Below are positions 24,238 to 34,202 of a stretch of 64,000 nucleotides of DNA, piece after piece. The notes beneath the pieces are model-generated. The model saw nothing but the letters and a program-made list of their open reading frames with translations, was not told the origin of the DNA and ran no database searches. Numbering within the stretch: the first letter of the stretch is position 1; each line of letters opens with the position of its first letter. The position numbers and the translations under genes were made by a program. Origin of the DNA: Moniliella sp. 'wahieum' (Eukaryota > Basidiomycota > Moniliellomycetes > Moniliellales > Moniliellaceae); contig RSEE01000134.1 of assembly GCA_003971905.1 (NCBI GenBank), positions 1 through 64,000 on the forward strand, read 5' to 3'.

Positions 24238-25341
24238 GGGCGGGGGGGGGGGAGGAGATGGAAGGGAGAGGGGAGATGGGAGATGCGCAGGCGCAGGCGG
24301 GTGGGTGGTGGGTGGCCTGCTGCCCCGCTTCTCAGCGTACGCCTGTCCTGGTCGGCCGACGCCGCGGGCACTGGGGCACTCGGTCACTCGGGCACTCGGC
24401 CCCTCAGATGTTTGTGCTTGGGCGCCGCCTGATGCATGATGCATGACGCATGACGATGGCTACGGGGGCTGTCACATGTCAGGCGCTGGCTCGCGCACGC
24501 AGCGCCTCTCTAGTACTTTTGTACTAGTTCTGGTCTACGCCGCTCATTCTGCCTTCTTCGCGGCTGCTCTTACAGAAGTACTTACTCGCATACCCCTTGC
24601 CTCCATGCCCTCGGCTCCGCCACAGCGCAGCCCCCGATCGTCCGTTCTTGCCCCTGCGCGCGTTTGGGTTGGGATCTGGGATCTGGGAGCAGCAGCAGTG
24701 CCACTCGGCTGATCACCACAATCAAACAGCCGAAGATCACGCTATAGAAACGCCGCACATCATAGTGCGTAGTGTGGCGCTACTACGATAGCGACGTTTC
24801 CTCCCACGTACTACTACGTGCAGCGTTTATCGACTGGCCAGAGCATCTACCACACACCCCTCCCTCACCCGCCTCAGCCTGCCCCCTCATCTCCTCACCT
24901 CTGCCAACCTGTCGATGCAGGTATCGATCAAAGCGCTGGGGAGCGCGGGGGGGAAGACCTCCAAATTAAGCGACAAAATGGGGTTAGCCGTCGCAATGGT
25001 AGAAGTTCACGCTTATATTATTGGGAAGAACAAGACGAGCCCCCGTCCATCCTTCACCCTCTCCTCCCACCCGCTCTTTGTTCTGCTGTGTGGCTAGCCC
25101 TTCTTTCATGCTATATTGGTAGACAAAGAAGCAAAGAGCGGTTAGCCGCGGGGGTGTTGTGCGATGGGACAGATACGTGTTGTCTCCTTTTTTGAGAATG
25201 CATTAGAGTGGTCCCTTGCGCAAGGGAGAAGGCGGCACGGGATGGCATGCGAGAGAGGGAGTCAGAGGCAAGTGTGTGCTTTCGCTCGGCCTCTTCGCCA
25301 CTTGACCTTGCCAGCTTGCCACGTGTTCCTTCACTGTTCCT
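24238..25341. other. Region upstream of Svf1 and downstream of the carrier
   Basis: It contains a GATGCATGATGCATGACGCATGACG array (24431-24455) and otherwise mixed sequence. A small frame on + (about 24915-25094, beginning MQVSIKALGSAGGK) and an overlapping one that ends in a hydrophobic stretch were considered. They have no recognisable family, so no gene is called. Confidence 0.45.
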
Positions 25342-26875
25342 TCACTGCGCCTTGACCGGCGCCGCAAGGGTAGAGTGCATATCATGGATCAAATCGAGGG
25401 CACGGCGGGTAGATGCATGGGTGGGATCTTCCAGTGGAGGCGGGGCGGGCGACCAAGGGAAAGGGAGCCACTGTTGCAAGTACTCGTACGCCACCAGCGT
25501 GGCGCCAAATTGCGGTGAAGAGCGCAGGACCCGGGCCAAGGATCCTTTGAAGAACGCCGGGACCTTCTTGCGCCAGGATCTTGCGGAAACAATCGAGGAT
25601 ACCATGGTAGGTCGCTTGCCCCTGCCGGGCTTCGACTTGCAAGCGTGTCTTGATCACGTCGGCTGGGGTGGAGAGGAAGGCAGCGGGCATGCCACTGATC
25701 GCTGCTGCGGCCAACGTCTCGCCAAACCCAAGCTGTTTGCCATTGAGCCCTTCTTGGAACACATCCTTCTTCAGATGCGCATACGCCGGGAAGTAGATCG
25801 CGCTAAAGGGAATGTCCCGCAACAAGCACGCTCCTGCACCCTTGTACAGGCCCCGCACACCCAACTGCCGCACAATTTGCATCCCACCCAACTTGGCTGG
25901 CGCCGCCGCACCGTCGGCAGCGGCCTTGGCCAGCTCGCCTTGCACTTGCAAGCGAATCTTGACAATCTCTGTATGTGGGGACGAGGTGAAAGTGTGCTCC
26001 ATGTCAGTATAGATCAACAGTTGGGTAGTGTTGTTTGCAGAGGCAGACAAGACAAGGCGGATCATACGTACCCAAAGGGTTGGTAAACACGACCTGGCAT
26101 CCGCCCGCTGATCCACCAGCAACGAGTTCCCACACCAGTCCGATCTCCCCTGTGAGCGGGTCCTTGGTCTTGGCGCGAACCAGGTCGTTGACCGTCAACT
26201 TGATCGCCTTTTCCGGTGCGACACCAACCAGCTGAGGTCCCAGGCCCGAATAGAATCCGCCCAGACCCTCGTTGCGAAACACCTTGGCCACACAATCGAG
26301 ACTGTTCTTGTACATCGGCGCCTCCCCCACGGGCGCACGTTGGTTCTGCATCCGCGTCTTGACCAGATCAATGGGGTAGACCATCGTCGCACCCACCGAA
26401 CCAGCCACGCCGCCCAGAGCAAAGTGGTAGACCGACTTGCTAATGTCATACAACACCGACTGCGCCGACTCGTGGGCCAGGTCGTGGTGCCGGGGCAGGT
26501 GGGTGGATCCCACCTCGTCCAAATAGGCCTCGGCGTCGACCTCGGTCGCTGGCGCAGATGCAGATGCAGATGCGGGTGCGGGATGCGGGCAGGCGGGATC
26601 CGCATGCGACGGCTGTAGCGTATCGCCAATCCGCAGCTGGTGCACCATCTCGCTCGTGCCCGGTTGGGCCTTGGGGTCGGCCGGTGTGCGCGTGTAGCGA
26701 ATCAGGCCGGCGGGGCGGTGTTGGCTTCGTGCTGGAACGCTTCCAGCTGGGCGTGCAGCTCGGGCGACAGGCGCGGCGGGGCGGAGGGTGGCGTTGACGA
26801 CAAAGGGAAGGTCGCGTTCCGTGGGAGCTTCGCACGCAAGCGGCGCACGCAGAAAAGGGGGACGAGGGCGGACAT
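25342..26875 (-). CDS. AGC1: Mitochondrial aspartate/glutamate-type carrier (Agc1/SLC25A12-13 type)
   Basis: This is an inner-membrane transporter exchanging aspartate for glutamate, part of the malate-aspartate shuttle. All three mitochondrial-carrier signatures are present: [27 protein letters not shown] and [14 protein letters not shown]. The repeat starts [20 protein letters not shown] and [19 protein letters not shown] are those of the aspartate/glutamate group. An intron (25969-26071, donor GTACGT, acceptor CAG) falls inside TNPLE. The proposed start at 26875 gives [20 protein letters not shown], an Arg-rich presequence-like head, then [18 protein letters not shown]. The arm before the carrier core is only about 160 residues and shows no EF-hand, unlike animal aralar. 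Frame breaks near 26720 and 25560 are probable base losses. The end is [10 protein letters not shown]. Assignment to this carrier subgroup is good; regulation by calcium is unlikely from the sequence. Confidence 0.85.
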
Positions 26876-28520
26876 GGGGGGGGTGGAGGAGGGCCAAGCA
26901 AAGAACAGCAGCAGGGGCGGACGGACGGGAGGAGGAAGACGTCTCGCGGGCGGGTGGAAAGGTGCTTAAAACAAGGAGCGTGGGAAGGGGAGGGTACGAG
27001 GACCGAGCTGCTGGTACTCTCCCCTGTTGCGCATGCTGTCGCTAATCGATCTTGGTGATCGAGTAAGATAACCCACCGAAAGGGACAAAAATATATCGAT
27101 GCCCCATCCACGCTCCCACCGATTGGCCAGCCCAGGCGCGGGGCAATTGCTACTAGTTACTAGTTGCTGGCGCCGCCCCGATGACATGTGCCACGCGCGG
27201 AGGGGCGTAGGCGGGGGCACAGGGGCAGTGTGCCAGGAGGCGCAGCGCCAGCAAGGGGCCAGTGCTCGAAAGCTTAGCTCGCCCGCTGGAACCAGGTAAC
27301 CCACCCGAGGAGAGTGCGGAGCCTACCCAGCTGGGCCGCTCGGCTGAAGCTGAGGCTGAGCCTCGGCGCGTCGGCGGCTCAGCCAGACGCTTTCCGCGGC
27401 ACCCGTCTGGGCCAGTGCCAGCACTGCGCCGCCCACCTGCTCCCATCCCACCCCGTAGTCCCACGCCTCCCGCCCATGCCACCCTCGCCTCGTCATCTTC
27501 CCATTGCCATTCCCACTGCGATTCCCATTGCGATTCCCATTGCGCTGCCCACTCCCATGCCCCCGTTCATGCCCACTGGCACACAGTACGCCCATGCACC
27601 GCTACGTACCCCCCCATCCCTCGGCCCTTCTCAAGCATCACGACGCACACCCATGGATTCAGCACGCGCACCAAGCACCCCCACGCAGCAGCGGATCGAT
27701 CGGGCCAGAGAGACCGATCGAGATCACGTCCCGTCCACCCAACCCGGCGGGACGAGCACGGTGCCACGCTCGAGTGATAAGATCCACAGGCGATCAACTA
27801 CCTGGTGCTGATGCATATGATACTGGAGATGGTTGATGATTGATGAGAGGCTTTAATTTACTTTCAGCGTGGGACGGAACGTTCATCTTGTACCAAGTTG
27901 CAAGTTGGAGGCTGGAGGCTGGAGGTTGAAGGCTGGAGGCTGCAAGCTGGAACCGAGCGCGAGGCAGCAGAGAGAACTGAAAACTGGAGTCGGTATGGCG
28001 AGTAGAATGAGATAAGCGTGGAAGGGGGCTCGGGGGGCAACTTTCCCACTGCACGTCTTGGAAGGCAGCGCGCATGGCAGCCAGCAGGAAGGGTAGCATG
28101 GTAACAACATGAAACAGAGTGGTGAACGCGGTGGGAAACGGAACATAACAACAGCAGTGAGAGATTGCTTGGGTGGTGCGCGACGCGTAGCGAGTGAGCG
28201 AGTGCCAACAGGCACACGCTACGCGTCGCAGCAAGGAAATGAGCTGAAGAGACGAGCGCACAGTAGGATCGCTCTGACGCGGATGCAGGACGCAGAACGC
28301 GTCATATGTGTGTGCTTGGCTTAAAGATAGGGGGGAGGAGAGACATCCACTTGGTCAAACCCGTTCGAGGGAGGGAATGGGCATGGGGTAAGGATATTGA
28401 CACGTATCCACCTAATCCACGCGTACACGCACCCAAACCTAGTGCTGCGCGGCAGGGGATAGAGTCGCCGTGCTTTGTTCGACCCTGGAGGCCAGCTTGC
28501 CTCCAGACTCGTACGTGCGC
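26876..28520. other. Intergenic region upstream of the carrier gene
   Basis: It holds the GC-rich 5' region of the carrier, a 12-base tandem array (27500-27560), a GGAGGCTGGAGGCTG-like array (27906-27950) and a possible orphan exon at 27790-27843 (CACAG acceptor, then AINYLVLMHMILEMVDD and a stop on +). I could not join that exon to a convincing upstream part, so it is not called as a gene. Confidence 0.4.
27500..27560 (+). repeat. 12-base tandem repeat (CCATTGCGATTC)
   Basis: Four to five imperfect copies of CCATTGCGATTC/CCATTCCCACTGC run head to tail. They produce long fake Pro/Ile frames in this stretch. Confidence 0.7.
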
Positions 28521-28634
28521 CTATTGGTCACGAGGGCGATCGTACTTGCGGAAAGGGTCGTGGTTGCAGTAAGGGCACAGCGGCGTGTCGCTCTTCAACC
28601 CCTCGTAGCACCAGTTGCAGATGATCGGGTCCAT
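28521..28634 (-). CDS. 37-residue zinc-ribbon microprotein, unrecognised family
   Basis: A complete 38-codon frame runs from ATG (28634) to TAG (28521). It encodes MDPIICNWCYEGLKSD, then TPLCPYCNHDPFRKYDRPRDQ. The four cysteines (residues 6, 9, 20, 23) form CxxC-x10-CxxC, a textbook zinc-ribbon spacing. A basic tail follows. The upstream minus-strand DNA looks like a real leader: CT-rich, with an intron (28750-28920, donor GTGCGT, acceptor CACTGCAG) and no ATG in the proposed leader exons, so this ATG would be the first in the spliced mRNA. A TATA-like element lies near 29090. I know no named family for it; a role in binding nucleic acid or protein is only suggested by the fold. A longer frame-shifted reading through the leader (hydrophobic, LFSLPICLIANWPLTISL) is a possible alternative. 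Confidence 0.5.
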   Translation of the reverse strand: MDPIICNWCYEGLKSDTPLCPYCNHDPFRKYDRPRDQ

Positions 28635-28749
28635 GGTAGAGGATAGAAAGGGAGATGGTGAGGGGCCAGTTGGCAATAAGGCAGATTGGAAGCGAGAACA
28701 GCTTGAGACTCAGAAGGGACCCGGTTGAGGTTGAGGACGGCACGGGAAC

Positions 28750-28920
28750 CTGCAGTGATGCAAAGGATTGGAGAATGCGGTCATCAGGTCAGTACAACTC
28801 TGCTGTGCGAGAATAATAAATGTGGCCTCGGCTCTGGCATATCAGCAGGTATGTACATGCACAGGACTTGGTACAATGCCATAATGCAAGAGACGCGAGG
28901 GTGGCGCGGAAGATACGCAC
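28750..28920 (-). other. Probable 5'-UTR intron of the zinc-ribbon microprotein gene
   Basis: On the minus strand ATCAAG is followed by GTGCGT and, 171 nt later, by CATCACTGCAG. A CTGAC branch-like motif precedes the acceptor. The flanking exonic DNA is CT-rich and free of ATG. Confidence 0.5.
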
Positions 28921-29087
28921 CTTGATCAGCGAGCAGACGAAGGCGACGGGCAGAGGAGTGGCAAAGCAGAGGAGATGGTGATGGAGCAAACCAGAGGGGA
29001 GAAGCGTGCGCGAGAAGCACTACTAGGAGAAGAGAGAAGACGCAGGCGAGGGATGCCGAGATGCTGTGCGATAAGATGATCGTCGCG

Positions 29088-29099
29088 GATATATAAATA
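29088..29099 (-). promoter_or_regulatory. TATA-like element upstream of the zinc-ribbon gene
   Basis: The minus strand reads TATTTATATATCC, the only strongly AT-rich stretch nearby, followed downstream by CT-rich leader-like DNA. Orientation is not certain because the plus strand (TATATAAATA) fits a TATA box at least as well. Confidence 0.4.
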
Positions 29100-32000
29100 C
29101 CCCACGTCTCGACAGGGGGGCAGCACAGCGCTGCACCGCTGCCCAACCGGCAAGTGGCTCGGCATAGGTCCGAGTCATCTTGCTATCATTGCCATCCGTC
29201 TTGAAGCTTGAAGCTTCACAGCTTCGCCTCCTCTGCGTCATCGCGCGTGCGCGCCATCATGCATCGTGCGTGTGAGTCGTGTCCGCTGTGTGTTGACCAA
29301 CCACGAAGAGATGCCGAGTGCGACGGGGCGTCAGATTGTCCGAACAAAATGGTACAGGGGGAGGAACTGTCCGAACGATGGCCTCGTGCATCATCGAATC
29401 ATCCACGTTCAATGTTCAACAAGGCGCGACGTTGGACGCTGGCCTCGTTCCCCTCCTGTCCCGTTGGCGATTCAGGAGGACACTCTCCGGGGGCAGCCGG
29501 GGGCCTCCTGTGGCCCCACGGCGCAACACGTGCCGCCGCCTGCGCCATCGCCCAATCTCCCCATCCGGGATTGATAACGCGTAAGCGCGTAAGGCCTAAG
29601 GCCTAAGGAGCGAAGCAACGTGATGCGTGACATGTGACACACCGGTGCTAGGGTTCGTACTTGGTGCCTGGGTGGGATGCGGGGTGAGCCGGGGAGGGGG
29701 GCAGTGTGCTCCGGCTGAGCGCCACGTTGTACCGCGCCCACACCCGCAGTGCTAGGCGCTAGGCGCTAGCCGCCGCCTGCCCCAGCGTCCCATCTGTAGT
29801 GGCAGGCGGCGCAGCCTAATCGAGATTCGCTGGCCAACGTGGCGCTCATTGTTTACCGCCGCAGGCGACAGCACGCCGGAACAAAGAGCTGCTGTGGCTG
29901 GCGGGGGGGATCTGTATGTGTACGCGCCTAGTCTGACCGACCTAGTCGGCTCCATTGTTATCCATGGTATCGAGTACGGGTTACTAGCTAATTCAGTTAT
30001 CAAGCTACCCAGCTACCAATCGTACCCGGTACTGCCGTACTGAGTCAAGTGCACTGCCCCTGCGATGGCGTAGCTAGCTTGCCCAACGCCCAGCGCCCAG
30101 CGCCCACAGGTGATTCCGTCCGCCGTGCGAGCACGAAGGCGAGGGGAAGATGTGATGCATGTGACAGGAGTGTGACACGTGGTGGGAGGGCGTGCGGGTG
30201 CGTGCGCTTTGGGCTGTTGTCGATCCGTGATATACAGATCTCAGATCAATCTATCAATCCAATCTGAATCACGCGATCACGTGCCCCACCAGCGGCGGCG
30301 CCTCTGGCCTTAGCCTCTGGCCTCTGGCCTCTGGCCTTAGGCCTTATCTCTGGCGGCAACCTACCACCTGGTCTGGGGATTGGTGGATTCCCCCTTGCTG
30401 GTGCGGCGGGCAACTACTCTGCACGTGCAGCCCAGCTGCAAAGAGTACCGCAAGCACCACGCACGGATTGATGAGTGCTCCAGGCCTCGGATTCAGGCCT
30501 CAGGCTGAGGCACCAGAGCACGCATCGCGACAGGAGACTATGTAACCCCCCCCCCCCTTTTTGCGTGCGTCGCCCCCAGCTTCCAGCAAACAAGGTGGGG
30601 CGGGGGGGGGGGGGCGGCGGGGGGCAGGGTCTGGCAGGGGAGGCGCGCTACGCCTAGGTATGCAGTATGGCCAAACCGTTCAGGTTCAATGTTCAGACGT
30701 TCAGGTGTCGATCAGATGGCCGCGCACGCGGTCACGTGTGCATGCTTCGGCCGTAGCAGAGGTTCGATGTCGATGACCGGACCATAGCTGCCTTTTCTAT
30801 AGCTACCACGGTCAGGTTGGCCTTTCTTTCTGGGGAGGACTCGGACTCGGCGTTCAGCGTGCCAAGACGGAAATCTGAGGCGAGGAGGGCGCTGAACCAG
30901 CGCTAAACGCGTCAGCTGAGCGCTTAGGAGATCCGGACCGGTGGCCATACTGACAACCACCATCGATTCTTGAGATCACCACAATCTCGCCAACGTATCG
31001 TCAAGACCCACCCATCAGACACTTGCATCAGATTCAGAACTCAGACCAGTCCTGGGAACGGAGAGGAGAGGTCCAGGAAGCCACATATAGGCTTCTCTGA
31101 AGTATGGGGGCCCCTATATAGAAGCCAACTTCAGCTTGAAGCTTGAAGGAGCGGCGGAGCGTTCGCTGTGAACGTTCGGGCTGAACTTCAGCGCGCAGAC
31201 GTTGAACGTTGAACGTTGAACTTCAACGCTTGAGCGCTTGAGCCAGAATGGGCTTGCTTTCTTGACCCTGTGTGGCTTGTTGAAAACGTTGAAGCTTTGA
31301 GTACGTTGAGTACGGCGAGTCCGAGAGTACCTGTGTTGTTGGACAACTGAGCCTCAAACGCTGAGGGGCTGAGGGGGTTGAGGGGCTGAAGGGCTGAAGG
31401 GCTCAGGCTGAGCGCTGAGGGTTAGCTGAGACCAGAGGCTCAGCCGCTCAGCGTTCAGCTAAGCTGAGCCCGGCTGAGCGCTGAGGTCGCTGAGGTCGCT
31501 GAGGCCTGAGGCCTGAAGCTGAGTGCTTTTGTACCAGGGAGGGTTGGCGTTTGCTGGTCTTCTTGGCCTTGAAGTTTGACGTTTGACATGTGGCACTTGA
31601 CGCTTAGCGCTGGCAAAACACTTGGCCCGTCAGACGTCTGACGCGCGACGGGGTGTGTGCGGTACTACGCCGACGACGCCGACGTGAACGAGAGGATGAG
31701 GGGATTATATCGATTACCGATTATCGACTATCGAGTATAGGTGCTGGGCGTTTGGTGGACTTGAGGCTTTTTAGGAGTTACTAGTTACTGGGTATCGGTT
31801 ACCACAGCTGTCGGAGGTACTAATAGTTCCCGGTTCCCGGTTACCAGCTACCACACAGCCTATAGTTACCCATTGTAGTAAAGCGGTGGGGGGCACGCAG
31901 CGTAAGGCGTACATGTAAGAGGGGACCGGTGACGGTGAACGGGGACTCGCAAATAGGCTAACATTTTAGGCAGTGTGCTGGTGTTCTTGTGCCTGGGCAG

Positions 32001-34113
32001 CATATATAGGAGGAGGCAGCTGCGCAGCAAGCGCATGATCTGCATGCTCACTCGATCACACGTCAAGCTTCAAGAGTCACATGCACATACGTACTACGTA
32101 GTCCGGAGTACGTACCGAGCACTGCGTCTTCCTATCCGTCTCAGATCTCACGTACGCGTACGGGCGTCCCCTACTTGAGCATCGTTTCCTCGTTCTTGTA
32201 GCGATGCCACATTTCGATTTGGGTGGCACGTCAAGCGGTACAAACGATCAATGACGTCGATGGGGTGGACTGTAAAAGCAGCTAGGAGATGATACAGAGG
32301 TCAGTGTAGGGTGAGTACTAAGCCGCCGGTGACCGGTGACCGTTCCCCAAGAGCGTGACGGGCGGTGTGGTTTTTGGTTTGCGGAAACGTCCATGGTTCA
32401 AGCCAGCAGCAGACAGGAACCCAGGAACCTGGATGCCATTTTCCACACAGCCATAGGGGGGCGCACAGCCATTCCGTATGACTGCTATTGCACCCTATTG
32501 TACAACGAATTTCACTCCATTAAAAGTTGAACCCAACCGTTTCGCGTTGATACGCCTTACTGCGTTACCGCCTGCTTCACTAGCAGAATGCCGGCCTATT
32601 TGATTGGCCGAACCAAAGGCATGGGTCTGTGCTTGCGAGAGCCTGGGCCTGCGGTCTGAGGATCGCGGAGGCCGCTCTGCCTTCCATCTGAGACAGACCC
32701 GAAAGCTCGGTCTGAGCCGTGCGCGCATGGACGCATGAGCATGAGCGCATGAGTGCACGAGCACAGAACATCAGGTGGCGGCAAGGTGGGGGCAGGGAGG
32801 CGTCGAATTTTGGGCTCCTGCCAGTGGGTTAGGCACCACAATGGGTTGTGGCCACAGTTCAATTGAGCCCCGTTTTCTCACGCCTGCCAGGGAGCATTGG
32901 GCAATACGGCGGCATCGGGCTACGGGATGATCGATGGATGACGCGTCGATGACGGCATGCCGTCGCCAGTCTGATCGTGGTGTAGGAGTGGGGTGACCGG
33001 TGACCGTCACCGACTGGCTGGGCCGTGCGCGTTTGCGTTTGCGTTTGCACTTGCGTTTGCGTTTGCGTTTGGCTCTGGACAGGCGATGACATACCCAAAC
33101 GGCAAGGAACATGGAACGCAGGGCGACCGTCATTTTGATTTGCGACTCGCATGGGCGTGCGCGGGCATAGCGTCTTGCCTGCGTCTGTCTGTTGTGCTAG
33201 CCGTGGTGACTGAGGCCAGGTGGTGTCTTGGGGGAAATCCGCCCCCGCGTTAGAAATCCCTCATGGCGTCATCGACGACGCTTGGGCAGCGGCAGGGCGG
33301 AGGAGACAAAGCAGCGGCTGGGGGTTGGGCGGGGCAAGGGTGGCCCTGCAGGCGCGGTGAGTGGGTGGGGCTGTGTGTGGGATAGTGCCGTGCCGCTCGC
33401 AGCAGGACGCAGACTGAGGTGGTGCCGGCGCCGACAGTGGCGCCTGGGCCGACAGGGTGCGCACGGGGGCTTTGAACGCGGCAGGGCGACTGGCGTGGTG
33501 CCTGCAGCCCTCGCCGGGCACTGTGCCGTCCTGCTCGGCGCCACGCCAGCCGGCCGACGCAGGGCCGACCCTGCCGAGGCCTAGTGCACCCATGCCTGTC
33601 CTGCCGCGCGGCTGCTGCCCTGGGACATGGAATCACTAATCACTACCAAAGAGCTCGTGCACGTGCCTGCTGCCACAGCAGTGCTCCCACCCCCTGCCGC
33701 CCCCCTGCGACCACCAATATACAATGCGCGCGCACCGCCTTGTCTCATGCGGCCATCACCAGCACCAGCGCAGCGCGGCGCACGCGCATGCGCACTGGCC
33801 ACTCGGTACTGCGGCCCTCGCCGCGCACACACCCCAACACCGGCCCCGTGCGCCTCCCGCATTTCCCCAGCGCCGGCGGGGGGGCAGCGTCGCGGGCTGT
33901 GCGCAGGGCACACGGCCGCTGTGAAACGCTGCGTCCAGTGATGCTGGTGCATGATGCATGATGCATGCAGAAGAGGAAATAATGCAGAACACAGTGCACC
34001 GCCGTGCGAAGAGGCTGTGCGTGCTTGGCTGCGCTTGGCCCAGCACACCCGCCCCCTGCCCCCTGCCCATCTTCCCACTCTTCTTCGTGTCGACCCGTCG
34101 GGGCACGCGCATG
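29100..34113. other. Gene-poor block of 5 kb with short self-complementary motifs
   Basis: No long gene is supported. It contains CTAAGGCCTAAGGCC (29590-29608), TAGGCGCTAGGCGCTAG (29752-29770), a GGCCTCTGGCCT/GGCCTTAGGCC cluster (30300-30345) and G/C homopolymers (30545-30615). It also has AACGTTGAACGTTGAA (31199-31220), a CTGAGCGCTGAGG-rich stretch (31360-31520), GATTATCGACTATCGAG (31715-31732), a GCGTTTGC array (33030-33070) and CATGATGCATGATGCATGC (33950-33970). A possible small minus-strand exon is at 32171-32269 (splice-like TTTTACAG, then HPIDVIDRLYR and, after a frame change, IEMWHRYKNEETMLK). The frames at 33250-33640 are GC by-products. Confidence 0.5.
31360..31520. repeat. Cluster of CTGAG/CTCAG self-complementary motifs
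   Basis: The units GCTGAGG, GGCTGAAG, CTCAGGCTGAGCGCTGAGG, CTCAGCCGCTCAGCG and TCGCTGAGG recur in direct and inverted order, so the strand can pair with itself at many registers. No coding frame crosses it. Confidence 0.7.
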
Positions 34114-34121
34114 TATATAAG
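34114..34121 (+). promoter_or_regulatory. TATA box of the fasciclin gene
   Basis: TATATAAG lies 82 nt before the ATG at 34203. The intervening leader is CT-rich and ends in TACCATG. Confidence 0.7.
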
Positions 34122-34202
34122 CTGCCCAACCGCACCCCAGCACACCCGCCTTGGTCTGCCCATCTGCCCCTCTTCTCTTCTCCTCTCACTCCTTCTCGTA
34201 CC

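Noticed and set aside
24915..25195. Small plus-strand gene starting MQVSIKALGSAGGK or an overlapping hydrophobic frame
   Set aside because: Two frames compete, neither has a known family, and no promoter or splice signal favours one.
33250..33640. Overlapping 90-128 residue frames on both strands
   Set aside because: All are Arg/Pro/Ala-rich by-products of high GC with no motif, leader or splice support.
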